Source: Tetrapyrgos nigripes (taxonomy: Eukaryota > Basidiomycota > Agaricomycetes > Agaricales > Campanellaceae). Taken from it: a DNA stretch of 64,000 bases. Both the position numbers and the translations under genes were made by a program. Each line of letters begins with the position of its first letter. Position 1 is the first letter of the stretch. The DNA lies in the NCBI GenBank assembly GCA_013368315.1, contig JAACJM010000352.1, positions 1 to 64,000 on the forward strand, read 5' to 3'. The notes under the pieces were generated by a model. The model saw only the letters and a list, made by a program, of their open reading frames with translations, did not search any database and had not been told where the DNA came from. Shown one piece after another: positions 10,290-21,474 of the stretch.

Positions 10290-11630
10290 TGACAACTATA
10301 TATCTCTTTTCTGTATCTACTTCCATACAGGTAACTGGACAAAATAATTTCATCTAATTATCACAAATTTGTCATCTTCTCTGGAATCTCCGTGTGAAGC
10401 CCAAATACCCGTCTGGGTATACAACAACCTGATCAGAAAATTTACAAAAGACAGTGGGTTAGTGCACATACCTTGTTTGACGACGTGACGAGACTGTACA
10501 AACACGACCAACCCGTCATTCTAGACCACATTTCCAAATCCACCTCTATTGACACTAATCCTTGAAGCTTTAGCCAAGTTTCTATTCTTCTTTGCCATCG
10601 TGCATTCCAGTGCACATTGGGTCCTGGAGGCTTGCTTTTGAAACTGATAGGTTGGGCATGAAGTTGCCGTATGGCATAGGATGGCAGGATGAACCTGCTT
10701 GCAGGGTACAGGAGAGTGAGATGATATGTGTAGCGTTTGTCTGTGTGGTAGACATAGATGCAGGTGCGAGGAGGTTGAAACTAGGGCAGATGTACCATGC
10801 ACGACCACTTTCACATGTGCGGTCTCAGGGGAAAAAAAAGAGGACGTCAGATATGTGAGACACGAAATTCAAGGGGACCAAACACTCACCTCTCATAAAC
10901 ATACTCTCACCCAAGCTCGTCTGAACAAGATGGACAACAACCTGCGATGTGTGGTAGTAGAGAGTTGAGGATTGATATCGATGGACAGTTTGGGAAGGCG
11001 GTCTGTGTATTCTTTCTGTCGACTCCCTTGTGTGTCTGAAGACCAAGTTTGGAGTAGATGGTTTCCAGTCCCAAGTTGGTGACAGTTGGTGAAGGCACAG
11101 CATAATTACTTCGACGTATGCCCAGCCATTCCCATATATTGGAAAGAAAACTGAGGTTCTGTGTGCCATGGATTTCAATAAGTAATGGACAAGTCGTTCT
11201 TGGGTTGGGCGTGATGCGTGAAGTTTAAGACCCAATTGGCTATGAGATGTGGATGAAGAGGTGGTTGAGAGAGCATTTGCAGATATGAGAGGGAGAAGTT
11301 TGGTCAGTGCTGTCCATGGCTGCCAAAAAAAAAGACTAGAAAGCACCTTGACGAAGTAAGCCTCAGAAACATACACCGCAGGAGAGACAGTGAAATCATA
11401 GCATTTCGTGATGGGTCATCAATACTGGTCTGTTGAAAAGGTTAGCCCGAAAGATGCTCTTGTGCCAGCCTCAAAGCTGTGAGGAATTTATGTAGTCCAA
11501 GGGTTGACTCAAGAGGGGACGTTGTTCGTGAGGGGATTGTAGCTTGAAGTAGGGGTTCTCTTGTAACGGCTGCTTGGTGATCAGAAAGGTCGTGGAGGAA
11601 GAAATGATGTCATTAATGGGCTTTCAAAGC
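10290..11630. other. No supported gene
   Basis: The largest frame, 11,376-10,825 on the minus strand (183 codons), is rich in Ser, His and Leu and shows no motif I recognise. Several overlapping frames on both strands are equally unconvincing. The region lies between the left inverted-repeat arm and the first GH31 fragment. Confidence 0.4.
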
Positions 11631-11633
11631 TGG

Positions 11634-12020
11634 GTCACAGCCACATTTCCTTTCTCCTGGTGACAGCGCAAAGGTCATCCTGACCAATTCTCCTCCACAT
11701 CTTATTACTTCGCTGGCAACACATTTCAGAAGATATCGCACTCTGTTCATTGACTACTTTAAGTCAGCCTAGTTGTAATTGAAGTGGGTTCGGAGAAGGT
11801 GGGGTTTCCTACTGTTCCCTTCACTTTCATGTTTCCACTTACCTTCTTTCTCGTCTCCAGGCTCTTTCGTGTGGGTCTGTACATCTCAGAAACTCCTGGC
11901 ACTGGCACTGGTAGTGATCAGGCCTCAAATACTTCATACATACACCTGTCTGGCCGACTGGTTCTTCTTCCTGCCTGGACCTTTGGCCTATGGAGATCTA
12001 AGTCTTTCTTGACCTTACGA
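11634..12020 (+). pseudogene. GH31 glycosidase fragment, copy A
   Basis: The translation includes LLPAWTFGLWRSKSFL, which matches the conserved L-P-x-W-x-F-G-L-W segment at the start of the GH31 (alpha-xylosidase/alpha-glucosidase) catalytic barrel. The DNA is a diverged direct copy of 17,137-17,578. No catalytic Asp region is present; after about 12,020 the sequence changes to unrelated material. An intron-like CTCCAG acceptor is shared with copy B. A small fragment that cannot encode an active enzyme. Confidence 0.65.
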
Positions 12021-12059
12021 CACATCGTCAGTCCTGAATTATTTTTCTTTCTATTTTTT

Positions 12060-12484
12060 TTTTTGCTTCCTGACGTCCTATCTACAGAAACCGACGTAGT
12101 AGGACTCAGTTCCTCAGCAGCTGCAGCAACAGAAACAGCATAACCTACCAGCCCGGTCTCTGCTTCAAATTCCATGGGACCGCGATTGCAAGCCCATCGC
12201 TTCAGAAACAGAACATGGGTCTAATAGTCGGTGCAGTGGTTGGTCTTGTTATCTTTCTGGCCCTTCTGGCATTGTGCACTGTGTGGTGGTGTCTCAGATG
12301 GAAGTCAAACTCGACTCATCATCGCCAAAATGACCAAGGGGAATCCAAAGAAGTGAAACTGCATCCGCTAGGTATTTTCCAGAGCTTCTCTCATTCGGAT
12401 TCATATCTAACTTGCTTCGTTGTCACAGAAACAATCGTAGATACATTTATCACCTCCGCTCACCATAGTCCACCCTCTGAGTAA
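12060..12484 (+). pseudogene. Fragment with Ser/Ala/Thr-rich stretch and one membrane segment
   Basis: A short Ser/Ala/Thr-rich run ending SSSAAAATETA is followed, after a stop and a frame change, by MGLIVGAVVGLVIFLALLAL and a basic WWCLRWK border at about 12,215-12,310. This is the layout of a fungal single-pass surface protein: a low-complexity ectodomain, a Gly/Val-rich helix, then a positively charged inner edge. It has no complete frame. It sits between the GH31 fragment and the permease fragment on the same strand. Confidence 0.4.
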
Positions 12485-13149
12485 TGGACCTAATGAGTTT
12501 TCTTTCTCCCTTCATGTCGATGCATGCTCCGTCTCGCTGTTATTTTTTTCTGCAGTTGTACCAGGTATCATTTTTTGGCAGAATAGCTAATCAAGCCATA
12601 TCAGTCCTCATTGCCCTTTCTGCCATTGGCAACATCCTGGCAGTACTTTTCTCTCAAGGACATATCAGTCAAGAGCTTGGAAATGGTGTCCTGCCTTGGT
12701 CCAAGTTCTGGACATCCCACTTGCGGGATTGGGATTAGAGCTGTTAGTTTGATTATTATCCTCACTGTGAGTTCTTGGTTCCAAACACACTAAAAAAGGT
12801 ACTGAAACTGACCTATGTCTTCAGCCCCCGGGAGGTGATGCATACAACTTTCTTCTCAACCTCATTTCTTACCCCCCTCATCAATATCTTCAACAGCCTC
12901 ATCTCCTTCAGCCGAATCATCGTTGCTCGTCGCAATGGATCCAATCAACACAGGATTGACCCAACATAGGCCCCTCCTGTCCGAGCTACGCTGCCCAAAA
13001 CCATTTCCTTCTTGCTCACCAACATATTCCTCGTCATCGTTCCCCTTGTTCCACCTGCAGCTGGCAACAAGCCTTATGAAGATATTCCATATTATTTGCA
13101 TGTGGTTGTGAGCTTTGGGCTGTTAGCACTGGGGAGGGTTTATTGGGTC

Positions 13150-13157
13150 ATTTGGGC
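13150..13157. repeat. 8-bp target site duplication (left)
   Basis: ATTTGGGC immediately precedes the hAT element and is repeated at 16,551-16,558. Confidence 0.95.
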
Positions 13158-16100
13158 CAGTGTTCCACTTAAGGGCCTTAAATCAAGGTTCTGAAATCCT
13201 TAAGGGTTACTTAAGGTTAAGGGGGTTCTTAAGGAGTATGAATTAAGGGCTTAAGGCCAAATTTTTCGAAAAATTTCAGTGAGGCACTAGACTACTGTGG
13301 TACATACTCTTCTTCCGAATCAATTTCTATAGCACCATCATTGGGAATTTCATCTTCCTGCACATCAGCCAAAGCCTCCATCAGCACTGCTTCCTCATTC
13401 ATAACGTTGCGAGAAGGTCTTGGACGGCGATCAGGTGGTAAGCCACCGAATAGTATCTGTAATGAAATCGGAGAAGGCTTCCTGATAGCGGGAAGTGAGC
13501 CAACGAGTCGGTGAATACAAGGAAATTGTGAGAAGTCTTCATCCAACTCTATGCCATTGCCATCATCATCCTCTTCAGCTGCTTGACGGGCATCAGAAAT
13601 CCATTTTGCCATCTCTGTGCGCCAACCTGCTTCCATCAAAACAAAAGCTCGTTCACGTTCAGTCTCATCTTCATCAGCCATGTCTTCTAGAAGATCCCGG
13701 TATCTCAGAACTGCCAAGAGCTTTTCGATGGCATTGTCTTTGTGATTAGCCCGTTTGCCACGCTTCTTAAGCAAGCCAAGTTGAGAATTTTCAGCACGTA
13801 AATCAGTGCCAACCTGGAAATCAGTGATTGTAAGTTGTAAGCTTATGCTCAATCCATAATTCCTACTTACCATATGATATTTCTCCAGTTTTGCAAGACC
13901 GAGTCAATTTTTCCGTGGCGATTGAAGAAACTTTGCACTCGAGAATGAGTGCTCACAACCTGCTGTGTTGATGACAATCTTGAATACTTTGATAGCAAAA
14001 TTTGCGAGCTCAGTCACTTCAGGAGTGCCCAACAGAGCCTTCCACGCCGCAATAGGATCCTCTCCCTATGTATGAATTATTTAATAACTGTGAAATGAAA
14101 AAAATAGACGATAAAAGATTTACCATGGTGTCCTTGAACTGGTCCTTGTGTGCATCAAAATCTGCAAAGCATCCAGTGCATGACAGATATTGATATACGG
14201 CTGATTGGACTTGTCTCTCCTTTTCCCTGTGCATTTCGGCGGTATCTGTGTTGTCAGGGCGGAGATTCATGTGACGATAAAGCTACAGAACATGAAATTG
14301 TTATTAAATTGCGTAGACATCGACAGGAAAGTTAAAAGCACACACCCATACAATCATGTTTGCCACTTTAAAATGATTCATACCTGCACTTGGACCGAAG
14401 TGAGACAGACCCTCCCAAAAGTTCAGAATGAGTGCGCAAAGAAAGACTGGCTGATCTGAGTCTTTCCATCGCTTTTCTATTCTCTTAACCATTTCACCAG
14501 ACAGCTCAGGTTCAACGTGGTCCGCAAAATGCAAGTAGATACCTAGTATAGCCAATCCGAGTCAGAATGGGTAGCATTAGAAAAGCATAAGTATTCACCT
14601 TGGTCAGGGCGAGTGGAATCCTTCTGATTAATATTTGTCCCAAAGCAAATGGGCTCGATGTCTCCAATCACCGTCTCTAGCCCACTCCAGAATGAATATG
14701 GGCGATCATGTCCATCTGCAATCAGATCGCAAGCTCATACTGCCTCCGCTCTCAATTTTTCGGCCTCTGCACCCTTGGCTGCACCAACTTGGGCAGTGAT
14801 GATAGCACTACGAGATTGCATAACAGCGAGTTGTAGAGGCTCTTTTACATCACTGAGGCAGATAAAAGCCACACAATGAGTAGTCCAACGGGTGAGATTG
14901 GCGACAAGATATGCCAGAATAACAATGTACCCAAGGCGGTCCTGACTTATCTGACTCTGTGATGCATCGAAGATCTTTCTAACCTTTCCATGGTTGTTAA
15001 GCCAACCAATCAGAAAGGTGGCTTCTTCAGCAATTATTGTGCCAAACTTGTAGACCTTAAAATAGTCTCCCAGTATCAATTGGAACTAAATATGTGTTAA
15101 GAAGGATCGAATAGAAGGCATTTCAAATTAACTTACTTGATGAGCCCAACACGAGGGAACAATAAGCCAGGGTCTTTTCCTCCCAAGAATAACTCAGCCC
15201 TTTTTACTGCCACCATCTGCATCCATAACGAGATACAGCACAACGCAGCCATATTTCTCCTCAACCTCGTCTATCATCTTAAACTCTTGCGACTGGGCTT
15301 CACCATCCTTGTTCAGCGCGGTAACTTTGTTAAATTTGATGGTAAATGCCTGCGAAATGAAGTTTAAACCTTGCAGCGTTCACACAGGAGCTGTTTCAAC
15401 ACAAACCTTATTGTCAAGATTGACACACACAGCTGCAACAGAATCCTTTCTGATGTTCTTCCACTGGTCCGTTCTAGAGGGGAGGTAAGTAAACTTCCAT
15501 TTTGCCTCTTAAAAAGGGGAGATGCTCACGAAATCCCCAGGTCTTGACCTTTCATCAGATCCTCCAACTTTGCGTTGACATTTGATGCAGCCTCGTTAAG
15601 CAAGGACCCACCCAGTACTCGAGCAGTGGGCATAATCTCTACCGACTCTTTTCATAGCATTTTCAGCAACTTCAGCATCTCTGGATCCTCAAACAATCCT
15701 TCCTTCGACTTTGATGACACTACAGCATGCAATGCCTGCATTTTTACTGCCTTGGCCTCTTCTTTACTGAATGGCATATCTAATGCATTGTACACCTTTA
15801 GGCCTGACTGTTTTAGCTTCTTGGGAGGGGGTAGTGAGGACTGCGACTGTGTGTTGGGACTTTGGGATTTGGAATCGTTAGATATGGCACGTTTTAATGC
15901 AGTGGTGCGTTTGGTCTTTGTTCCCTCCGTTTTTGACTGCTCACGCTGCTTCTTGGCTTCGTTTATAGCCTCTTGCAATGCGTAGGGACATGGTAATGAC
16001 GAGTTTCCTCTCCTTGGACTGAGAATGTGAGTAATCCAGCAGTTTTTCTCCCCACAAACGCTTTTCGTTGCTTGAAGAGCTAAAAGCCAGTCTTAGTAGG

Positions 16101-16550
16101 ATTTGTCCAATAATCAGCATTGTCGTGACTTACCCGCTTTCTCAATTTTGTACCATCATCCTCATTCCGAATACTGTTCTCAAGTTCCTGCTTCCCTTCG
16201 TTAAGCCAGTGTTGGACACAGCCCTTGCAATAGGTTTCGTACTGAGAGGAGTTTTGAAGTTCTCCTCTATGGAAGTAGTTCCACAATGGATTGGTGCTCG
16301 AGGACATTTGTCAGATGTGATGTGTATGGGCAGGGCAGGCAACACGTTATAATTTTTGTCATACGATTTTACGCTTTTGCTTACGGACCATGGTGCTATC
16401 TATTTATTACAAACTCTCTATGTTAGCCGAACTTAAGCCCTTAAAATGTGCGTAAGGCCTTAAGATGAGTCAGGAAAATTGTTAAGACTTAGAGTTAAGG
16501 GGGGTAAGCCCTTAAGCTGCTTAAGGGCTTATCCCTTAAGTGGAACACTG
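13158..16550 (-). mobile_element. hAT DNA transposon, 3,393 bp
   Basis: The ends are inverted repeats CAGTGTTCCACTTAAGGG, typical of hAT elements. They are followed by many subterminal copies of CTTAAG-containing words in both orientations at both ends. A perfect 8-bp duplication, ATTTGGGC, flanks it. A transposase gene runs on the minus strand inside. The clean borders and perfect duplication point to a fairly recent insertion, although the transposase carries stop codons. Confidence 0.95.
13292..16307 (-). pseudogene. hAT transposase, multi-exon, with in-frame stops
   Basis: The gene starts at an ATG at 16,307 with SSSTNPLWNYFHRG and a C-x2-C (YCKGCVQHW), a BED-type zinc finger start. A basic, Ser-rich linker (15,978-15,652) follows. 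Then come a MDADGGSKK block with a likely catalytic Asp (about 15,200) and PSCWAHQ (about 15,150), the conserved hAT C-x-A-H-Q site. The C-terminal dimerisation block NTAGCEHSFSRVQSFFNRHG lies near 13,960, and an acidic tail ends in EEYVPQ. Short introns separate the parts. TGA stops occur in the exon just after the Asp block and at 14,737-14,735; both fit C-to-T changes from Arg or Gln codons. The protein is probably inactive. Confidence 0.8.
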
Positions 16551-16558
16551 ATTTGGGC
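16551..16558. repeat. 8-bp target site duplication (right)
   Basis: Second copy of ATTTGGGC flanking the hAT element. Confidence 0.95.
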
Positions 16559-16712
16559 AAGGGTATTACTTAGGATAGGTGGGCCCCCATATTCTCTCAT
16601 TTCTTTCTACTGGATTTTTGACTGGATTTCTCTCTCCATTGTCTCTGCAGGAAAATACGAACTCGGTTCGGATGGACTGTCGAGAAAGTGTTTAGGAAGA
16701 GGAGCATTGAGT

Positions 16713-17136
16713 AATCGTAACTCGGATACAACTGTACTTCCAAGTCGGCCAAAACACATTCATGCCAGTCCAATAATTGAATGCAACAAAGTCGTAGTGT
16801 AGTACAAATTACAACACATCAAAGAGCATATAGGTTTCGAGCTTTGGTTTTGGGTATCCTTCCAGACTTCAGGATTAATGCTTCACTCATGCCTGAGTGT
16901 GTCTGCTTTGACTTGGGCTTTGACGTTAGGTTGCTGGAGTTCGACCATAGCGTAGTGGTTGCAGTGTAACTGATACCCTTGCCAGCTGTGGTGTACGTCT
17001 AACTATCTATATAACCACAGTACAATCCTAACTTTCAATTTATATCTTACCTTACTGCATTCCACTGTTGACAAGTAATCAACCTTCCCCCAAAAAAGCG
17101 AGTCAGGGAGGCCAAGTGCAACGCGCGAAGCCTCAT
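16713..17136. other. No supported gene
   Basis: Intergenic stretch between the permease fragment and the second GH31 fragment. It contains only short overlapping frames and no repeat that I can match elsewhere in the window. Confidence 0.4.
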
Positions 17137-18090
17137 GGGTCACAGCCACATTTCCTTTCTCCCAGTGACAGCATCGTCCATCCCTATCATCTCAATTTTG
17201 CACAGCGCATCCTGCTCCCATCAAGGCCAATTCTCCGCATCCTCGTACTTCAGTGGCAACACACTACAGAAGATATTGTACTCATTTTATTGACTGCTTC
17301 AAGTCAGCCTAGTTGAAGTTGAAGTGGGTTCGGAGAAGGTGGGTTCCCTTCACTTTCATGTTTCCACTTACCTTCTTTCTTGCCTCCAGGTCTCTCACGT
17401 GGGGCTGTTCTGTCTCCTGGCACTGGCACCGGTAGATGGCCTTGAATACTTCATCGTCTATGGAGAAACACATCTCGAAATCCTAGAACGATACACCTGT
17501 CTAGCCAGTCAACCGGCTCTTCTTCCCACCTGGACCTTTGGCCTATGGATATCTAAGTCTTTCTTGACGTCTTATGACTCAAAGATTTTTCCAAGGGATA
17601 GAAGAGGGACAATGTAACGTCCGAGGCTTCCACATGGATTGTTTCTGGATGAAGGGGTATGACCGACAACTTCTCAGTTGGTCAAGGCGAAACATTCTTA
17701 CCTGTATGACCAGGTCAGTCTTTTTTCTCTCTTTTTTCTGCATTTCTCCGAGACTGTGGACGCATATATGCTCATAGGCTATCTGACAGGCCCTCGCCTC
17801 CCATCAACAAGGCTATCCTCTCCTAACCATGTTCATCCAATATCCTAATGACCCAACAACCCGATCTCTTTCTCTCCAATACATGCTCGGTCCTTCTCTC
17901 GTGGTCGCGCCTGTCTTTGTCCTGATTTCTGAACAAACAGCATGTTACCTCCCCAAAGGATGTACTATTGGGACTTTTAAGAGGACTATCATTGTAGGCG
18001 TGTCAGGAAGCGGCGAAGGAGGCATCTGGGTAAAAGAAAAAGTACCTCTTGACGAGGCACTCAGGGAAGGAACAATTTTAGTTCGTGAGT
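17137..18090 (+). pseudogene. GH31 glycosidase fragment, copy B, lacking the catalytic core
   Basis: Pieces in several frames give LEYFIVYGETHLEILERY and LLPTWTFGLWISKSFLTSYD (about 17,440-17,580), then RGFHMDCFWMKGYD (about 17,620). After a jump comes QGYPLLTMFIQYPNDPTTRS followed by LQYMLGPSLVVAPVFV (about 17,805-17,920), and finally YLPKG and WVKEKVPLDEALREGTILV. All match successive regions of GH31 alpha-xylosidase/alpha-glucosidase enzymes. The central barrel region with the nucleophile and acid/base Asp residues is absent between about 17,700 and 17,790. A frameshift lies near 17,580. It is a deleted pseudogene on the same strand as copy A. Confidence 0.75.
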
Positions 18091-18244
18091 CTAGTGGAGT
18101 TTGTCTGCATGTAACAGTCAGTGTCTACTGTACAGTAATACGTTGTAGTCAGCGTAAGGTAGATGTTGGAGTCAGCGTAAGGTAGATATTAAGTATTATC
18201 AGGAAACAGCGGAAAACGCTCAACGTTTTGCTTGAAGCACGCAC

Positions 18245-18627
18245 GGAAAGCATTGGAGGTCGCGAGACACTAGGGCAACAAGTGAGTGACATTTGTGCAG
18301 GTACCACGCGACAGTCGCGCATTCCGTTTCCAGGAGCAGAAACCAAATCAATCTCAAAACAGAATGTAATTCAATTCCTTTATCTTTTGGGTGGCTGAAA
18401 GCCAAACTATGAGTGACAACAAAGGGAATATATCTGAAATCAGAAAGATATTATTTCCCTGTAACTTTCTGTCTAAATAATGTAGATGAATGTAGGATCA
18501 GATTTTGCTACCTTTTATCAGAAAAAATATTTTATTTTATTCAGCAGAAACTGGTTAAAGTGCATAGAAAATTATAATGGTTTGTGCTTATGTTTCTGCT
18601 GTCAGAAATAAAGGGCCAGGGGTAGTG
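18245..18627 (+). repeat. Right arm of the inverted repeat
   Basis: Inverted copy of 9,891-10,280. On the plus strand it encodes the same C-terminal ending, SISKQNVIQFLYLLGG, followed by a stop near 18,400 and about 230 bp of conserved 3' sequence ending AGGGGTAGTG at 18,627. Two copies of the word AGTCAGCGTAAGGTAGAT lie just upstream (18,150-18,187). Confidence 0.8.
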
Positions 18628-18683
18628 TATAGGGAGAGAGTATCACGTATCATCAAACAGACAAAAGAAGCAGCGAAAGTACA

Positions 18684-21474
18684 TCAGGCTTTGCCTTTAC
18701 CCTTGGAGTCTTTCTTTGAGGGACTACGTTTCCTTGGCGTGGCAGGCTTCGAAGAGGAAGAGTTCGACGTGGAGGGGCCTTCACTGTTATCCTCATCGAA
18801 GTCTTCTTTTGAAGCACTGGGGAATAACAATCTATGAGAGAGAACGACAAACTGTGAGCTTTATGTTAAGGGATAACCAAAGGAAAGAAGACATACTTTT
18901 TAGGATTACATTCACCAGCTAGAACACCAATCCACAGCAAGTTGAACAAAATGCTCCAGGCAGAGGGGTTCTTGTAGTTACGATACTTCATAATTGTATA
19001 CGCCACTACAATGATTGCGTCTCTGTGGGGCTCAGCGGCAGGCCATAAAGGCCAAGCATTGATGTTTTGCAGATTGTCGGGGAGTTTGAATGCTCGACAA
19101 CCCAGTTTCAGGACCAGATTGTATATAGGAACTGCATAAACACATTAAAGGACTGTCATTCGTAATTCATAGCCAACATGCACTTACCAGGTTCATTGAC
19201 CTCGAGGGAGGTCTTGCAGAATGCAATTCTTGCGGATCTTTGAAAGTATAAGGCAAAGTCGTTTTCTGGAATACACCATGAATACCAGACAACACTATAA
19301 GCATGATACTCACTGCTTTATCAGTCTTGGAAGACTTGCAAGATGAACTTTTACTGAGAACATTGGTCCTGTACGCTTCGTCGAATTTCTGGATGATATG
19401 TCAAAATCAAACATCCTATAAGAAAATAAAGGCATACCTTTAACTGATCTGTGGTTGGTGGATGTTGAACATCACCATTCCCTTTAACTACAAATACAGA
19501 CATTAGCAATGGAAAAGTCAATAACACGAGCACGTACAAGGGCCAATGCAAGTAGTATACTGCACACCACCAACCATACCAGTCTGCCCTTCCCATTCTA
19601 CTTCACGATACACTGTTGGACCAATGTAAGAAGTTTCCTAAAGAGTGTTGCCGACGATAGATGCAATGAATTCGAAATCGGATTGCAAATGCGACAATAC
19701 AACCGAGCGTATTGCCTTTTCAGCTATAGTGGTTGCCCCAGCAGTTTTGGGTTGAGATAGAGAGGATGTGATGACCTAGAATGAAATGAATAAGAAAATG
19801 CGAAAGCAACAAGACATTACTACATACAGAACCGACACTCAGCATTATACGAGGTGGACCGCAATTGTCATTTAGACTTTTGAATCTAGTGGCCTGAAGG
19901 AATTCGACGTTGACTCCGGAGTTCAGACAGTGAGATCCCCAGTCAAACGACAGGACATGACATCGGGCGGGGTTACAGAATGAAGGAATTCGATAACAAG
20001 ACTATTACACGTCCTGTTAGATCATACAACCATGAAGCTGACAAGGCAGTACTCACGACAAGTCCCTGTCATTATACAGCACATCCCTCACATTCTCCCA
20101 CTTTAATGATCCAGCATCAACAGGTTGAAGATTGAAGCTCAACATAAGAGAGCTGTCAAGGCATCAATAAAGCGTGCAATGTCCTAAACAATGTACTCAC
20201 ACCCTCAAAGGATCACAATTGTCATACACACCAGCAGCGTCGAGCTCAGGATGTTTGAAAGATTCCTTCATGACTTCGCAGGTGCCCTCGGAGGATCATA
20301 CGTGAAGGAGTGATGGAAGTCGCTGTACCATTTAATAGCGTCAGCTCTGTAAACAGGTCAGCCTTCAGGTTTAAAAAAATAAGATTTCGTTACTCACAAA
20401 CTCCCATCTCCGGGACCCTTTTGAGTGTTCTTGCCCTTGTTACTGGTTTTGTCCTTAGTGGCTGCTTTCTTTGCCTCCTTGGCAGTTTCAGTCTTGTCTC
20501 CAGTGGACGAGACAGAAGTATCACTGGAAAATCCAAAGTCCCATGACAATCAATGAAAATGGCTCAAGAGATATAAGCGAGTTAAACGTACGTGCCAACA
20601 TTGTCATCGTCAACCTCTTCCTCCTCTTCATCTTCGCCCCCAGATGCAACACCATCATCATTGTCCACACCACCTTCGATAATTTCACAGTCGTCATTAT
20701 CGCAAAGTCGTCTGAATCAGCATAGTTTGCCTCTTCCTCGCTGTCACTAGACACAACACTTGGTTTATTGGTTTAATAAGTAAACGTACACAATGCTCGA
20801 ACTAAATCAGAACTTACTATTCGGCAGTTTTCACTCGTTTGGTAGGACTTGCAGTAGGTGTACTGAAAATCAATTAGTTGGAAAAAAACAACCAAAGAAA
20901 AAAAAAAAAGAAAAAACTATAATATCAACACGTACCGAGTATCAACTTCACCAGACGAGCGGCGACCACGTTTTTTACGACTGTGTATATTGCTGTCATT
21001 GAATAAACCTCGGACATCTGCATGAACACTCATGGAGTGGTATCCATTGTAACAGTCGATTTACGAGGGGATGACCTAAAATTTACGGGCTCGATTAATG
21101 AGGGCAATCAATGAAGCACAAACTGACCTCATAAACTTGTTCAGGGAGGGTGAACGAGGACTGTTCACTGGGAAACCTGTCTTATTGTGTCTGAACAAAT
21201 GCAAACATGGTGAACACATACACTGACATTAGAACTGACAATCACTTACTTCAGGGTCACTGGAGGCTTTTTAGGAGAAGGAGTACATGGAGGTGGAGTA
21301 CGGTTCTCAAGAGAAGCTTGTGGGCTAACAGGAGGTTCACTTCGATCTGCCACAACTGCACTGGAATGATGAAGAGTTATAATAGGCCCTGACGTCTGTA
21401 AAAGTCTCACCGGTTTCCTTGTCTAGAAGGGGATCTAGTCTGGGCATTTTGAGCAGAAGTCTTTTTGGGTGGCA
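18684..21474 (-). CDS. Multi-exon hypothetical protein, acidic/basic low complexity
   Basis: A set of short exons with good GT-AG borders runs on the minus strand from an ATG near 21,474 (MPPKKTSAQNAQTRSPSRQG) to a stop at 18,686-18,684. The N-terminal third is Ser/Pro/Lys-rich. The middle has a long Asp/Glu tract (about 20,750-20,600) and a Lys/Thr-rich tract (about 20,530-20,400). The C-terminal half has globular exons, such as ARCHVLSFDWGSHCLNSG (about 19,970) and RNYKNPSAWSILFNLLWIGV (about 18,980). The protein ends in a Ser/Lys-rich tail finishing KKDSKGKGKA. I do not recognise a domain. At least one exon (acidic tract) needs a frame change and others show stops near exon ends, so it may be decayed or my exon borders may be wrong. 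Confidence 0.5.

Larger units (their letters stand above)
12555..16712 (+). pseudogene. Amino-acid permease C-terminal part (methionine permease-like), split by hAT
   Basis: The frame around 12,561-12,735 reads VSFFGRIANQAISVLIALSA and LAVLFSQGHISQELGNGVLP, blocks characteristic of fungal L-type amino-acid transporters of the APC superfamily such as Mup1-like methionine permeases. Downstream pieces, with frameshifts, give PPGGDAYNFLLNLISYP (about 12,826) and LTNIFLVIVPLVPPAAGNKP then PYYLHVVVSFGLLALGRVYW (about 13,010-13,150). The hAT at 13,158-16,550 interrupts the last membrane segment. After it, an intron and a basic tail ending near 16,712 appear to finish the gene. The first ten or so membrane segments are missing, so this is a 5'-truncated fragment. 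Confidence 0.75.

Noticed and set aside
10825..11376. 183-codon minus-strand frame
   Set aside because: It is long but Ser/His/Leu-rich, has no recognisable motif, no supportive splice pattern and several competing frames. I left it as unassigned sequence.
18684..21474. TET/JBP-type oxygenase gene
   Set aside because: Such genes are known near some basidiomycete transposons, but I found no H-x-D with downstream H and R pattern in the readable exons.
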